Shown one piece after another: positions 44,706-58,134 of a DNA stretch of 64,000 nucleotides (positions are counted from its first letter, which is position 1; each line of letters starts with the position of its first letter). Origin of the DNA: Rapana venosa (taxonomy: Eukaryota > Mollusca > Gastropoda > Neogastropoda > Muricidae). The position numbers were made by a program, and so were the translations under genes. The notes under the pieces were generated by a model, which worked only from the letters and a program-made list of their open reading frames with translations, had not been told where the DNA came from and ran no database searches. The DNA lies in assembly GCA_028751875.1 (NCBI GenBank), contig CM054145.1:9557974-9621973 (forward strand). Reading direction: 5' to 3'.

Positions 44706-44825
44706 GGGCCAAAAAGCCTCTTTTCTTTTTCTTTTATTTCAAGGATAATAGAATAAGTACTCATGTACTTTATTTACATCCAGTCTTGGTGTGTATAGTT
44801 GTGTAAATTTTGTCATCCAATCCCA
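44706..44825 (-). mobile_element. SINE family B 3' fragment
   Basis: Minus strand: tgggattggatgacaaaatt, tacacaccaagactggatg, aaagtacatgagtactta and ttattatccttgaaat-type end. It directly precedes the head of the family C element. Confidence 0.65.
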
Positions 44826-45262
44826 GTATGGGATATTCGGGGTCTTAAGGTAACGCGCCTGTCTAGAAAGCAAAAGTCTGCGTCGGAGAGTGTGCGTGGG
44901 GTTCAAATCCTGTTTGGGCCCAATAACATTTCCCCTCATCCCATTAGAACCGTGACTGATGTCCTGGGCGCTGGTCGTGTCGGATGAGATGATCAACCGA
45001 GGTCCCGTGTGTTACACAAAATTTTCAGCACATGTAAATAGAACCACGGCAACAAGAGAGTTGTCCCAGGCAAAATTCTTAGAAAAAAGCCACTCTGATA
45101 GGGAAACAAATACAGTTCGGACAAAACAACAACAAAAAGGGTGGCACTGCTCTGTGGCGACGTATCTCCCCCGGTGAAGAGCAGCCTGAATTTCACGTAG
45201 AGAAATCTCGTGACAAAAAGGTATAAAATTAAAATTAAAAGAAAATGAAAAAAATAATAATG
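44826..45262 (+). mobile_element. SINE family C, full length
   Basis: tRNA-like head (gtatgggatattcggggtct, cgcgcctgtctagaaag, box-B-like gggttcaaatcc) followed by a body with gaggtcccgtgtgttacac, gtggcactgctctgtggcga, ctcccccggtgaagagcagc and gtagagaaatctcgtgac, and an A-rich tail (ataaaattaaaa). A gaggtcccgtgtg word is shared with family B. The only other copy is 1-255. Confidence 0.65.
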
Positions 45263-45792
45263 TATGCCCATAATCTGAGCTGCAAGGAGATCATAAAAAA
45301 GCCCATCACTTTTAAAAAATAAAAAAAAGCTGCTGTTAATAGTGATATCAAGCCTGTGACCATCATTTCAAACTCAATGGGATTACAAGCCTGTCACCTT
45401 ATACCCGCTTGGCAAATGGCATGCACAAACTTGACAAAGCCACCGAGAAGGTCAACATATTTATAACAGCTTGTTACATCCTCCCATCTGAATCAGTGAA
45501 AATGATCTACATGAAAAGTATCCATTATCAAATCTTATTCAATGTAATTCATATTCAATATCTCATTATCCTCAACAAAAAACAGCCACTGTAATTTCAT
45601 GGCTGAAAAAGGTGGCACTTTGCTCTGTTCACCTTCATACTGCAAACAGCATACGTAAGCTTCCCCAATCAATGCGTGTTTGTACCTAAATTACTCGGAC
45701 AATTTGGCATTTTTAATAAAAACATTTTAGACATCCTGACAGGGCTGACTCGACACTGGAGTAGGAACAAGGTTACGAGATGAGCAAGACCC

Positions 45793-46049
45793 AAGAGGGT
45801 TGGTGAGGGTGGGGGGGGGGGGGGGTGGGGGGTGCAATGACTTGAACTATACATAGGTAACACACTTTTGTGCTCCATAGCTCCATGAAAGAATCAGTAC
45901 AATAATGCATGTAATTGTGTGTTTAGGTGAGTGTGTGTGTGTGCGCGTGCCATGCATGCATGCGCGTTGTGGGAGCTATGGAGCACAAAGTAGTATGTAT
46001 GTATAGTTCACAGTCAACGCACCCCTCCTTCCCCCTCACCCACCCTCTT
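45793..46049. mobile_element. Foldback (imperfect inverted-repeat) element
   Basis: Left arm 45793-45884 (aagagggttggtgaggg, G run, aactatacata, gtgctccatagctcc) is mirrored by right arm 45972-46049 (ggagctatggagcac, atgtatagtt, cccctcacccaccctctt). The loop (45885-45971) holds a short gtgtgtgtgcgcgtg tract. MITE-like foldbacks have this shape; I see no clear target-site duplication and no coding capacity. Confidence 0.6.
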
Positions 46050-46149
46050 CAAGTTTCAAGTCTAACCTGTTCAAGTGTAACAATTTTAGTGCATGCATGC
46101 AAACATAAATATATACCAAGCTTGAATAGACTATTTAAAACTAAATAAC

Positions 46150-46215
46150 AACAACACCACCACCAACACACACGCATGCACGTACGCACACGCGCGCACA
46201 CACACACACTCACTT
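46150..46215. repeat. CA/CGCA simple repeat
   Basis: acacacacgcatgcacgtacgcacacgcgcgcacac plus further (CA)n; a mixed purine-pyrimidine alternating stretch. Confidence 0.75.
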
Positions 46216-46917
46216 GCATCCTTGTTTTTAAAGTGAATAGCTATCACAAAACTAATGACAAAAATTTTAGTTTAGTTTAGGAATTTATATAGCGCCATAT
46301 CTGTAACACTAAAAACAGAAAACATATAACAAAAGGTTCAAAGAATGCAATTTTATATATATATAAAAAATGTATTGTTATTCTCAGAAACAAGAGCATG
46401 TATGTATTGTGACATAGACCTTGAAAAATAAAATGTCATTGGAAGTTTATGGCTTTTATGTTATATTTTAGAGTAACTCTGTCATAATCTGCATTCTTTT
46501 GAAAAAAAAATATGAAATATTAATTGTTTTCCTAGTATTGATGAATTATAAGTTCTATTTTTACCGTTGATGCGGTTGTGACATGGAAACCAAAAGTACA
46601 TAAATAAATCCTTTGTACACAACAGAATATCAAACAAAAACACTCCAAAATGCCAGTGTTTTCTATTATAAAACAAATCAAACATTTGGAAGTAAGGACA
46701 AACACTGACAAAGCATAATTATTTGGCCATTTTTCAATGACACTCTAAGACATTTTTGTACGCCCAGATTTAAAGTTTTTTGTTTTTTTGTGCTAGTGAC
46801 CACAGGAAGCATCACAATTAGCCTAAACTTTAACCACGAGAATCATTAAATACAACACAATTTTCTTTAACACAAGAAGGACGCCTATTTCAAATTAATA
46901 CCTTATAAAGTAATATG

Positions 46918-47280
46918 TGCGGTTGTGACATGGAAACCGTTTGGTTGTGACATGAAACCACACCCTTCAAAATAACAAATCATGGAAGTGTAGCAATTTA
47001 AACATACATTTAAACAAAACACAACCAACATAAATTGAAAACAAAGCATTCTTGTAACACTTATTCATACTGATTTATCATTTTATATGAATATTATAGT
47101 TGTGACATCCCCGAGACCCGTTTGGTTTGTGGACATGGAACCACACCCCTCAAAGACAAATTCAGAAAGTGTAAGCAAATTAAGATAATTGAAAAAACAC
47201 ATCATCTCAAATGAGAAACAATGCATTTCTTGACCCTTAATTTACATGATTTTAATATGTTTAAGACTTAGAAGTGACAT
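46918..47280. repeat. Diverged ~180-bp tandem repeat, two units
   Basis: Unit 1 (46918-47096) and unit 2 (47097-47280) share ggttgtgacatggaa/gttgtgacat.., cgtttggtt, gacatg.aaccacaccc, caaa, gaaa.caa.gcatt.cttg and a t/ca/tgattt end. A third ggttgtgacatggaaacc word is at about 46573. Confidence 0.55.
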
Positions 47281-47835
47281 GATATTATATCAATAAACAT
47301 TATCTACATTTGATTTATCATGGCTGAGTGATATAATATCAATCACACAGCTAAGTCCAGTTTCTCTCATCTACCTAGCGCATCCTTCATAATTAATATA
47401 AAATATTAGCTCAGAGTGCATAGTGCTTTTATACTCAAGTACAAAATGCATGTTTTAAAAAACGAACAAAAAAACAATGAAATCATATTCATTCTTGGCT
47501 TTTTTTTATAGAAAAAACCAAAACTTTAATTGTCGATTCAAACTTTTGTTAAGATTGTCAATTGATTACAATCTTCATCTTTGCTGTGTTTGTTGGGGTT
47601 TTCTTCCTTTAATATAAACAACACTTTGAATAACAGAATATAACTAAGATATTTCTTCTTTCATTTCTAGATTTTACAAGGCTATATTAATTCTTTATTT
47701 TATGGGCAAATAGAATCCTTCAAGCAGCTCTCAGCATTTGCTGGTTGCTTTTTTTTTTCGCTCACATGCAGCTGCTTTTTGTCACACCTCTAACATGATC
47801 TAACAAATTTCAAACTGATTTAGGACTGTTAAGTT

Positions 47836-47968
47836 TCTCTCTCTCGGTCTCCTCAATCGCTCTCTCTTCGTTCTCCTCTCGTCTCTCTCTCTCACGACAC
47901 ACACACAACAATACACACACACACACACACCACACACACACACAACACACACACAAACACACACACAT
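47836..47968. repeat. CT and CA microsatellites
   Basis: CT-rich steps to 47895, then (CA)n interrupted by caacac and caaaca. Confidence 0.85.
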
Positions 47969-48163
47969 GATTTGATTATATTGTAACAGTTAAAAAAATT
48001 GTTGTCATAATCACAATGCATCATATGTAAGTGGGCACCCTGCCCCCCTTTATTCTCCTATCAAAAGACTCCCACCTGGATAAGATCATTTTCTTAGACA
48101 ACTCTCTTCTTATGTAACTGTACCCCCCTCATTAAGACTTCTCCCATTATAACACATAAATTT

Positions 48164-48179
48164 TGTGTGAGTGTGTGTG

Positions 48180-48211
<32 letters not shown>

Positions 48212-48232
48212 CGTGTGTGTGAGAGAGGAGAT

Positions 48233-48315
<83 letters not shown>

Positions 48316-48459
48316 AGCGAAATAATTAATATGTATGTAAATGTATGTGTGTGTGTTGTGTGTGTGAGTGTACAAGCGCATGGATAGAGAGAGTGTGCTG
48401 TGGTGTATGTATGTGTGTGTGTGAATGTGGATAGCGGACGTGTGTGTAGTGTGTGTACA
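48164..48459. repeat. TG and GA microsatellites at the copy-2 junction
   Basis: (TG)n at 48168-48218, (GA)n at 48228-48317 and further TG-rich sequence to 48456. The copy-2 match to 32105 starts immediately after. Confidence 0.9.
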
Positions 48460-48535
48460 AGACAACTTTCAATCCTAGATAGTGAACTATTTTTCATCGG
48501 TTGTTACAATCATCATTCAAGACCTGCATAAAGTA

Positions 48536-48815
48536 GGGGGATGGGACATCCTAGTTGTTAGAACATTGCACTCTAATCTGACAACCCTGGTTCGATTCCC
48601 TTCAAAGGGGGGATAATTTTCTCCCTGAACTATAACCGAGCCCCATGTGCAACGCACGCAGAACATCCATGCGCACATAACATTAAATCCAGTTCCACTT
48701 TTCATAAGATAATCCATTGTGTGCCGTGTGAACAATGACAATTTACAAAACCGCATACACTGGGTACTGGGGATTATTCCATTTATCCTTGATATAAAAG
48801 AATAAAAAAATTTTA
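48536..48815 (+). mobile_element. SINE family B, full length (copy 2)
   Basis: Same sequence as 32181-32460. Confidence 0.8.
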
Positions 48816-49609
48816 AAGTAAAACCCTGTTTTAATCTGTAAAAATTTGCAGAGTTATACTCCGAGATTTAAAATGTACCAAGTGACAGCCCTGATATGCC
48901 TACGTGTCGGTGGGGCTATAAACAACAGGACTGATTCTGATATGAAATATCAATACTGAAGTCTGCACGTTAATATTGCCATCACTCATCACACAAAATC
49001 AAAAATTCATACATGTACTGCATTTTATTTATATATATATATATTATACAAAACATATAAAACGTCATGGTAAAATACTGGGGTAGGTTAATGATGGAAC
49101 GAACTCTGACTATGAACGACTGAACAATGTTATTGCGAAAAGAAAAAAAGTCATACAGGAGATTGTAAGACAAACATAGTTGTTGAACTAGGCTATGCCG
49201 CGGGGAACTGAGGCAAATGAAAAACTCAGCATGTAAATAACCCAGAAAATGCAGCATTGGCAGTTTTCCTGGAACTGGAATGAAAAAGGTGCGCTGAATT
49301 TTTCCCGCCAATCAACTCTGCAAATGAATGTTGAAACTTGTCGACACTGAAGTCAGACCACATGCATACATTTTGTAACCCATGACTGAATGGTTCTGTC
49401 CAAGTCTTCACGACCTCTGCTTCCCCATTACAAACTTGTTAAGTAGTTTTTATTCAGAAATGAGAGCAATACAATGAAACAAACAGCATTAGAGAATCAT
49501 AGCAACAACAAGCTAGTAGCTGATAGTGTAAAAAACAAATTAACCTTTAAATGGTGGACCGACTAAAAATATCAAGTCTAGTCACACTATCCAATTTTGC
49601 ATCCGCTTA

Positions 49610-49760
49610 ACTAGCTGTAAATGTACTCTGCCCTCTATTTAGGGTCAGGGAAAGTAAAGCAGACGAGGATAGGATATGGGCGCCGCCCCTCAAATATGCC
49701 ATCAGCTAGAGAAGCTAGGTCTCTGATCGCCTTGCTCCCCTACACCCTTATTATGGGACA
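49610..49760 (+). mobile_element. SINE family A fragment (copy 2)
   Basis: Same as 33255-33405. Confidence 0.7.
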
Positions 49761-50081
49761 TCTTACATTTGGGGGGATTTTGTTTAAAAACATGACGGAA
49801 CCTTTCTTGCAATCCTTCATGTAAGTTTGTACTGCTCATTGGTCGTATACACCCTCTGCAGTACAGAAAAATTTGTGAGAGTACCGAATCAATGAATGTT
49901 TTTGTGAACTGGGCATCCTTGCTAAACCAACTGTAATGAAAAAATTCACTGCCCTTCCTCCCATGTTCAAATCGAATGCAAACAAAGTCATGCATAGCAG
50001 TTGACTTATGGCTTGCATTCTTCTGCCTTTCACACCTTATGACAAGCTCTTTTCAATAATGCAACTCTAACATAGGCCATT

Positions 50082-50210
50082 AGTGTGCTGGTGGGAACAG
50101 TGACCAAAATTTACAAAACTGCATACACAGGGTACAGGATGTAAAAAAAGCACGAGTGCTTATTAGTTATTCCATTATCCTCGATGTAAAAGAATAACTA
50201 AATAAACAAA
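50082..50210 (+). mobile_element. SINE family B 3' fragment (copy 2)
   Basis: Same as 33727-33855. Confidence 0.75.
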
Positions 50211-50278
50211 TTAACAACAGAGACAAACAGTTGAACAGTTATAGGAGCTTAAGTGTCTTTTCACCGTTTTGCTTGCTG

Positions 50279-50371
50279 TTATTCCTCTACAGTCCAGTCG
50301 AACTTGCTGAAGATGTGTGGGACTGCATACCCCATTTTCTTCTGTTTGAAGATAGGCTTTTCTTCCATGAT
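50279..50371 (-). CDS. Possible terminal coding exon (copy 2)
   Basis: Second copy of the 30-codon minus-strand segment at 33924-34016, with the same acceptor-like context. The arguments and doubts given there apply. Confidence 0.3.
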   Translation of the reverse strand: MMEEKPIFKQKKMGYAVPHIFSKFDWTVEE

Positions 50372-52030
50372 CTCAAAATAATGCCAAGTTAGTGGTATTC
50401 AAGAATGGGGCTTGCCCTGTCCTGTCCATAGCCTGGGTAGTTATCTCTTAGCCTTGTTTCTTCTTTCAATCTTACGTTATAAAACTGTCTACAAAACCAC
50501 TTTTACAACAATTTTATTTAAACCTTTAATATGTTCTTAGGATGTTTGTGTGATTGTGTCAACAGAATGTAATTGACGAATAGTGGACAGCGTGCACAAA
50601 TACACATGTTTTGCAGTTACACTAAATTAAAAAGCTGTTTTTCAATTACAGACTTAGCAGCGATCACAGGAGACAAAGATTGTGAATATTTATGTATTTT
50701 CACACTTTTTCTATTTGTGACAACAAGACTTTATACTGATCATCATCCACAAACCCACAAGATTATTAAAGATATTGCGTCTGTCCTACACACACAAAAT
50801 GACTGTCTTCAGACAATTCATATAAAAAAAGGCATCATGCTATGTTAGCAATGAGATGCAATATATAACCTATGCAAATTCTTCAAATCATATAGCGCCA
50901 AAAAAAAAAAAATACAAAACTAACATATATTTTATAATTTATCAATGTCAGCTTTGTAAAAAACAACTTATCAGCAGTCAGCTCTGAACAGATCATTGAC
51001 AAGTCAAATGAAAAGCTAAAATCACAATTAAGATTTTGAATTACACCCAAAAAACCATTTCAAATACAGGTTTGTACTCTTTCCTGCAATTCAAGTAAAG
51101 CACTTCAGTTATCTTTTTTACATATATTTTACATTATTTTGCAAATAAAAAACAACTACGGTTGTTGACATTATAAACAGTCACTTATTTTAAATCTAAC
51201 GACAAGATGATTTCAAAACAAAAGTTTTTAAACACAGGAGAAAAATTATGGCAGAAAATATCAAAACCATTTTTAGGCATTGCAGAGAAGAGAACGAGTT
51301 ACCCATACAGAACATAAACTCAGATTCAAGTGTGTATACTTACACAATAAACAGCATAAAACAGAAAACACAGTAATTTCTAAATTAATAACTTTTATGT
51401 ATATGTGCAAAAACACTAGTACAAGAATTTATACAGCACAAGCAAACACAACAACAAACTATATGCAAAAAGATGCAGAGATTATGCATTCATACTAAAT
51501 CTGATTAACTTTTGATCACAAATATGAATTGCAGGATTGTTAGAAAAGATTAACAAAGAAAAATAGTAAAATTATTCAGATATTAAAAAAAAAAAAAGAA
51601 AATGAAGAGTTCATCAAAATAAAAGGAAACTATAAGGAATAACAACCAAAAAGTATAAAAAGCATAGAAGAAAAAATGTTGACAAAGAAGAAAATACTCC
51701 TCTAAAGATGAAGCTTTAATTCCACAAGATATTTGATCTTTGTTAAATCCCCTTTTCTAATCCAGTAAAAGCGCAGTCCTTCCAAAACATGTTTAATTCA
51801 CATACACCTTCCACTTAAACCACCACCGATTGCAGTATATCACTGCTAATAATCAGTTTTCAGGCCACCTCAATGATTGCAAGCAGAAAATGCATTGTGT
51901 CCACAACCCCAAAAAGCTTTACTCTGGTCTTAGTCCACCCATAACATGTAAAATAAATGCATTTTCAGTTGCTTTAGCTACAATTGCCCAAACAAACCAT
52001 AAATATTTTAATCTACTCTAACTTGACAGG

Positions 52031-52290
52031 ATAGCTCAGTGTGTCATAAGCACCGCTTTCCCAAACTAATGTTAAGCAGCACTGAGCTTGGTTCCAAAGT
52101 AGATGGGCGACTGATTTTGCGCCTTTAGCTCAATACAATCCCCCAGTTCACCCAGCTGTAAATGCGTACCTGCCCTCTTAGGGCAGGGAAGGTACAGCAC
52201 GAGGAGAGGAGATGGGTGCCATCCTCATATGCTGGCCCCTGGAGAAGCATGAGGTCTCAAACATCTCGCTCCCCTTTGACGCAACATTTA
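52031..52290 (+). mobile_element. SINE family A (copy 2)
   Basis: Same as 35676-35935. Confidence 0.75.
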
Positions 52291-52679
52291 AAATTTACAT
52301 TTTACTTTCAACTGATAAAAATTAAAGATGTACTCAACAAGAGAAAAATGCATCAGTGCTAGAGGAAGATCCCTATAACCTATTCCCAAGTACGCCAGTG
52401 TAGTTTTCTCTTCGTCAAACACTACCAGCAAAACTATTATTGCCTGTTATATATGAGCGAAAATAAGCTTGCGCTGCCATAAGCGCGGCTGACAAGTCAG
52501 GCCCAGCACATCCGACTTCGGCATAAGAGAGAAGTGTAGTTTATCTAAAAATGAGCAAGCAACACAGATCATTGATCGTAAAGATAAGATTATGTGGCAG
52601 AACTTAAAGTGATCCATTTATTTCCATTTTTTTTTTTTTTTAACTGAAGATTTTGGCCTAAATACAGATGAATCTGAAT

Positions 52680-52900
52680 CTGCAGCTAGTACCAAATAGA
52701 CTGCGCTGGTTTGGGCACGTTCAACAGAAAAGCAGACCACCACCAAAAAAAAAAAAAAAAAAAAAATCCAAAATAAAAAAAAAAAAAAAAAAAGCAATAA
52801 ACTTCTAGTGGATGGCAAGAGACCAAGAGAAGAACCTACGCAAAACCTTGGGCCTACCTGTATTGCAGATGATCTTAAGAGAAAGGGCATAAAAAGGAGG
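52680..52900 (+). pseudogene. LINE C-terminal remnant (copy 2)
   Basis: Same as 36325-36545, including both A runs at the same lengths. Confidence 0.6.
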
Positions 52901-53637
52901 AAGCTCAAAACAGAAGAAGATGGAGAAGGCTCATTCAAAGTCAAAATCTCCCCGAGGGAGAAAACATGACAAAAAGGAATAAGGACTTTGCCAACTTGTT
53001 TTTAACACTCAACATAAAGTTTCCATATCATACCAGGACTGCAGAACAGTTCAAAGTATACATATTCTCTGAAAAGTCCTGCAATCAGACCATAAACAAA
53101 AGGAGCAATAAGGCTGTTAACGCAAAGGCGAATTCTTGCATGTCAATTCAACTTTATAAAAGACACAATCTATACAAATACCACAAAATTAGATATGCGA
53201 AAGTTGTCTTTCTTTTTTTAATAAATCAATCCACTTGCATAAATTAACCCACAATGTAAATTCAAACATCGGGAACATGTTTAATCAAAAGATTACAGAA
53301 GGCACCCACAAAACCATTAATGAAGAAAAGCATCCCTGGTAAAATGGACAAACCAAGTAGAAAAAGTAAAAGACTTTGAGAGAAGGAGTACGAGAATTCC
53401 TGAAAGATCGGAGCGCAAGAGAGAGAGAAAAAGAAAAATATCTATTTGACGTTTAGGCAAAACAGAAAAAAAAATCAAAACAAAATTTCTTCTAGCAAAA
53501 CAAAAAACCCCACAACCTAAAAAAAGATACATCAAAAATAAGATTCCTACAAGGCCATAACAAAAACCAGAAAAACAACAAAAAACCCAATACAATCTTT
53601 TCAACATCTTTAATTTTGTTTCAGATTCTCCAAGCCC

Positions 53638-53805
53638 TCAAACCTTACACATGATACCAATCTCCTGCTGATGCCTACAACACCATTCCACACACGACAG
53701 CTGTTCCTTGAACAGCCTTCTCTCGCAAAGGACATTCTCCAGTTTGATGTCATCATCAGCAAACTTGCGGATTTCCATCAGACAGTTTGTTCGTTCGCCA
53801 TTTCC
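53638..53805 (-). pseudogene. Possible reverse transcriptase remnant (copy 2)
   Basis: Same as 37283-37450. Confidence 0.35.
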
Positions 53806-53999
53806 ATCCTCGTTCTAGAGCCCAAACGGAAAACTACCTATCGTCCCTCTTGACCTCTCAGTCACATTTCTTGGCTTACTCCTTGTCCAGATGAACTAAT
53901 TCGACAGTCCCCCCTCTGTGGACTCGGAACAGTTTCCCCCACAAGACTGGCCTGTAAAAAATAAAATAGAAATTTCCAAAAAATTTTGGTTAAAAAAAA

Positions 54000-54120
54000 C
54001 AATGACAAAATTTACAAACCGCATACACACGGGACTGGGAATGTAAAAACACATGAGAGCTTATTCCATTATCCTACGATAAAAAAGAATAAATAAATAA
54101 AAAATAAATAACCTGCTGCC
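54000..54120 (+). mobile_element. SINE family B 3' fragment (copy 2)
   Basis: Same as 37645-37765. Confidence 0.75.
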
Positions 54121-54654
54121 GGGTTGTTTCCAGAGTACTGGGCAACAAAAAAACTTCTATACCAACATTCCATTACGTCAAAGCTCTGGTGCTGCATCAT
54201 CAGGAAGTGAATTTTACAATCTAGAGGGAAGGAAGGGGGATTTTTACAATTCTCTCAGTTCACCCTGAGCATAACCCCCCCACCCCCCCCCCCTCCCACC
54301 ACAACCAACCGAATAACCAACCATCCAAATGAAACCCAGGATAGCAACCACCCAACCATCGACCAAATAACATGAAGTAAAAACACCAGCTGAACCAACC
54401 AAATGAACCTCTTGAAAATCCCCTTCTCTATACACGCCAAGAAGATTTTGTGTGTATGTTAAAAAATCTATGTAACTTGTGAAGCATCATCAACTGGAGA
54501 ATATGTAATTTTAAAAAAATTGCAAAGAAAGGAAAAAAAAGAAAAAAAATATCCAGGGCTTGACCAGTGAAATTTGCTTGTAGTGCATGAAAGCTATAAC
54601 AGAATTTCCATACATTTGACACTTCATGGCAAAAACGAACCTTACTAAATATAT

Positions 54655-55215
54655 GCTTGCTAAGTCTGGAATTCACTCAAGATAGCGCAACTGCAGCTGC
54701 AATGACCAAATTGAAAGTCCTCTGGAACACAAAACGACGCCCTCAGCTTCAGATCAGACTGATGTGTTCCCTGGTCAAGTCCGTATTTTTGTACATTGGA
54801 AATGTTGACACATAACAGCAGACACTGAATAGAATGGATACAGGCCAAGTAGATGTGATTGTTTTTCGTAAACTTCTTGGTATCTCAACAGATAACACAT
54901 CACTAATGAGGACGTGAAAACCAGATTGAGAACGCCAAAGGGCCATGTGAAGAATTACTGACTCAGAGAAAAATAGCGCCAACATAAGTGGTATGAGCAC
55001 GTGACAATCTAACAAACATCTGGACTAGGCCAAGACTGTCCTAACAGGAAGCATTCAACGGAGGGTGACGAAGAGCAGACAGATGAAATGATTGGAAGAC
55101 AACAACAGAGAGTGTAACGATTTGCTACAGAAAATTGAGGACCAGGGAGTGGAGAATCTGGTTACCAAAATCGCATGGTGCCCCCACGGTCCAACAAGAC
55201 CTACAGGCAGGTGAA
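54655..55215 (+). pseudogene. RTE-like LINE C-terminal remnant (copy 2)
   Basis: Same as 38300-38860. Confidence 0.7.
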
Positions 55216-56407
55216 AGAATAAAGGAAAGTGGCCTCAGCTTTCTTATCTATTGTATCTTTCAAATTTAAAACAATTGGATCGATCAAGTTTAATACATTA
55301 ACCTCACACCTTTTTTCCCCTTGTGTTTACAAACACACACTGCTCAAAGTCCATCAAGAATCAAACGTGCTAGCCTATTAAATATATCGCTGCGACCAGT
55401 CGACGCTGACTTACTAGATATTCGACATTCACAGCCATCCAGGGGCCTCATTATCTGCCCGGTGTTGCGGAAAGATGCACCCATCCAACACCGAACCGTA
55501 TCAAAGCCAACTTCTGTAGTAGTTGTAGATTTGGGTCACACTGCGCACGACCTGCACAAAAAAGCACAAAACTCAATGAAAATTTTTTTTAAAATAAAAA
55601 CAACAACAAAAACATTACAAAAACAAACAAAAAAAACCCAAAACATCCACGATCACACACACACCAATGCCTTTAAAAAAACCTGAAAGAACAATGCTGA
55701 CATGTTTATCACATATGCTTTTACATTTCAGCCTTGTCAATTTCCTAATGGAATGGACTCTTATAGCGAGTGGTTAAAAACGGTTCCAGCATAATATCCC
55801 ATTGGTTCCCGACAAAAGTGAAAGTTTAAATCTTAGCATCGGTGGGTGTATTAAAGGTGGCGACTTTTACAATCTCCAGGTCAACTTCAAGTGCAGACCT
55901 GCCTGTGCCTTAAATCCCTTTGTGTAATATAGCAAATGCAGAAAATCAAAATGCATGTTACAGGAACCTGTAAATTCAATGTGAGCAATAGAGGGTTGTA
56001 GAAATACGAACAGCCCTGGCATACAACCCCAAAGTCGAATGCCGGCTACCTTTATGGTGGGCAAAAAAAGGTCGCATGCAGAGACAGTTGCAACTATGTA
56101 TCCATAACACCTCTAAAAACTATATTTCATAGAAATCATACAAATGAACAGTTTGTACACGTAACAATTCTACCAAAATATAGCTCCGATGAAATCACGG
56201 CAAATACAGTGTTTTTATACAAACAACACTAACCAAACTACATTTACAAAAGCAGACAAGTAAAAACACAATTTCCAAGTGTATTTTGGGAAGATCAAAT
56301 TTTTGGGTTTATTAAAATCTCTTCAGGCTAAAAGACTGGCCAACTGACTGTATAAACTAAACACGGACCTAAAATGGCATACAAAGTCAGTGTATTTTAA
56401 ACCAAAT

Positions 56408-56545
56408 CTGTATAAACACTGAAAATTACTCAGTAAAAACACACACCCTTACACATGCAACATGCACTAACAATTCTGTATAAACACTGAAAATTACTCA
56501 TGTAAAACTCAACAATCCCTAACACATGCAACATGCACAAAACTA
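56408..56545. repeat. 68-bp tandem direct repeat (copy 2)
   Basis: Same as 40053-40190. Confidence 0.75.
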
Positions 56546-57170
56546 TAATTTCATATGAAATCATACAAAATATATATCAAACCTACCAACTTAAATTTCA
56601 GAATGAAATCCTACAAAATAACCGTTTTGTATCATACAAATGCTACCAAACTAAATTTCAGATTAAATCTAAACAAAAGTTACATATAATAAATCAACAA
56701 AAAAAGGGGTTTTTTTTCCAAGTTCCTTTTGCTAATGTACCTGGATCCCTCCAGAGGCTGAAGACTTCGGTCATGTTTTTGACATGCCATCCAGATTCCG
56801 CCCACAAGGGGGAGATAAGCGTAGCTGGCTGCCTGTCCACAAGCTATGGCCAGAAACAAAAACCACATAAGTGTGACACTCCTCCACATAATAATAATAA
56901 TAATACATAAAATGGAATTTTTTATAGCGCTGTAATCTTGCACAAATGAGTATCTTGCATAATGAGACGCATTGCATACCACAGATATTTTAGTTAGTGA
57001 TCACATTATTAATCTGCAGTAAAAAGGCTATTCAATACAAAAAAACAAGGACGGAAAATCGGACAATTCTAAGAAAAATTACAGTTTGAAAATGATACAC
57101 TGCAGGACTCGACAACATGAAATATTGACAAGTTTATACTGAAACAACAGAATTTAAAATAAAATTACAC

Positions 57171-57241
57171 TACATCAGAGCCAAACCAGGTTATCTCCAG
57201 GTGCCCTCAGGTGAGAGATAACCTGGTTTGGCTCTAATGTA
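57171..57241. ncRNA. 27-bp-arm hairpin (copy 2)
   Basis: Same as 40816-40886, with the same single mismatch. Confidence 0.4.
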
Positions 57242-57366
57242 TGAAATAATAATAAAAGTAAATTCTATCGCGCTATAACTTGGAAAGACAAATCAAAAAG
57301 CTCTTGCATTCAACTATTCTTAGAACAGTCTGCAACCAACAACAATTATTAGTTTGAACAAACAAA

Positions 57367-57580
57367 ATGAATGCACACACGAGAGATAAAACGAAGCGAA
57401 CGCAGCACACACACACACATGAAACACACACACACACGACCACACAATCTCTCACACAAAAAAATAAAAAGCAAAAATCACACACACACAACACACACAG
57501 TCCCACCACTCCCCCCAACACACACAAAATATACACACCACACACTCGACAATGCACAATGAAACACACACACACACACA
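57367..57580. repeat. CA-rich microsatellite (copy 2)
   Basis: Same as 41012-41225. Confidence 0.85.
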
Positions 57581-58134
57581 GCACTAAACTACAGTGCTTT
57601 CAGGACAAAATCCGTGAAAGGATGTAAACTGTAATTTGAGGGGAGAAAGATAACAAATATACATGTTATTTTTCATAGTGGTCATTAAAAGCATTTTTTA
57701 CTTACTGTGCCTAGTTTGTCACTGGTCAGATTTTCTCTTGAACCATCATTACTGCTGGACATTGTGTTAGTGTTGATAAAAAATCAGAGAATTCAAAATG
57801 TTGAAGTTAGTTTTTTAATTCAATACGTTATCTGACATTTTTTTCCAGTTATTTTTTGCTTTTTCTTGTTAGATTGGGGTTTTTTCGTCTAAAATCACAA
57901 AATGTGAATCAAACTAAATGAAGATATCACACAGACTGAAGGAAGTAGAAAATCAATTCATGCTTGCAGATGGATTACCATCTTGCTCTCCAGACCTCCC
58001 CTATACAGGCAGAGAAAAGATCAGAAAAACCAGAAACCACAGATTCCACTGTAAAAATAAACCATCAAATAAACCAAAACGAAAACAAGAACCACAAGCA
58101 TATTACCACCCCCCATATCAAACCAATGTGTGAC

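Larger units (their letters stand above)
44645..48459. other. Single-copy spacer between the duplicated segments
   Basis: Contains the SINE B/C pair, the foldback, CA tracts, a divergent tandem repeat and simple repeats described separately. 45263-45790, 46306-46917 and 47281-47830 are AT-rich, with many stops and no recognised feature. It ends within TG/GA microsatellites where copy 2 begins. Confidence 0.7.
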
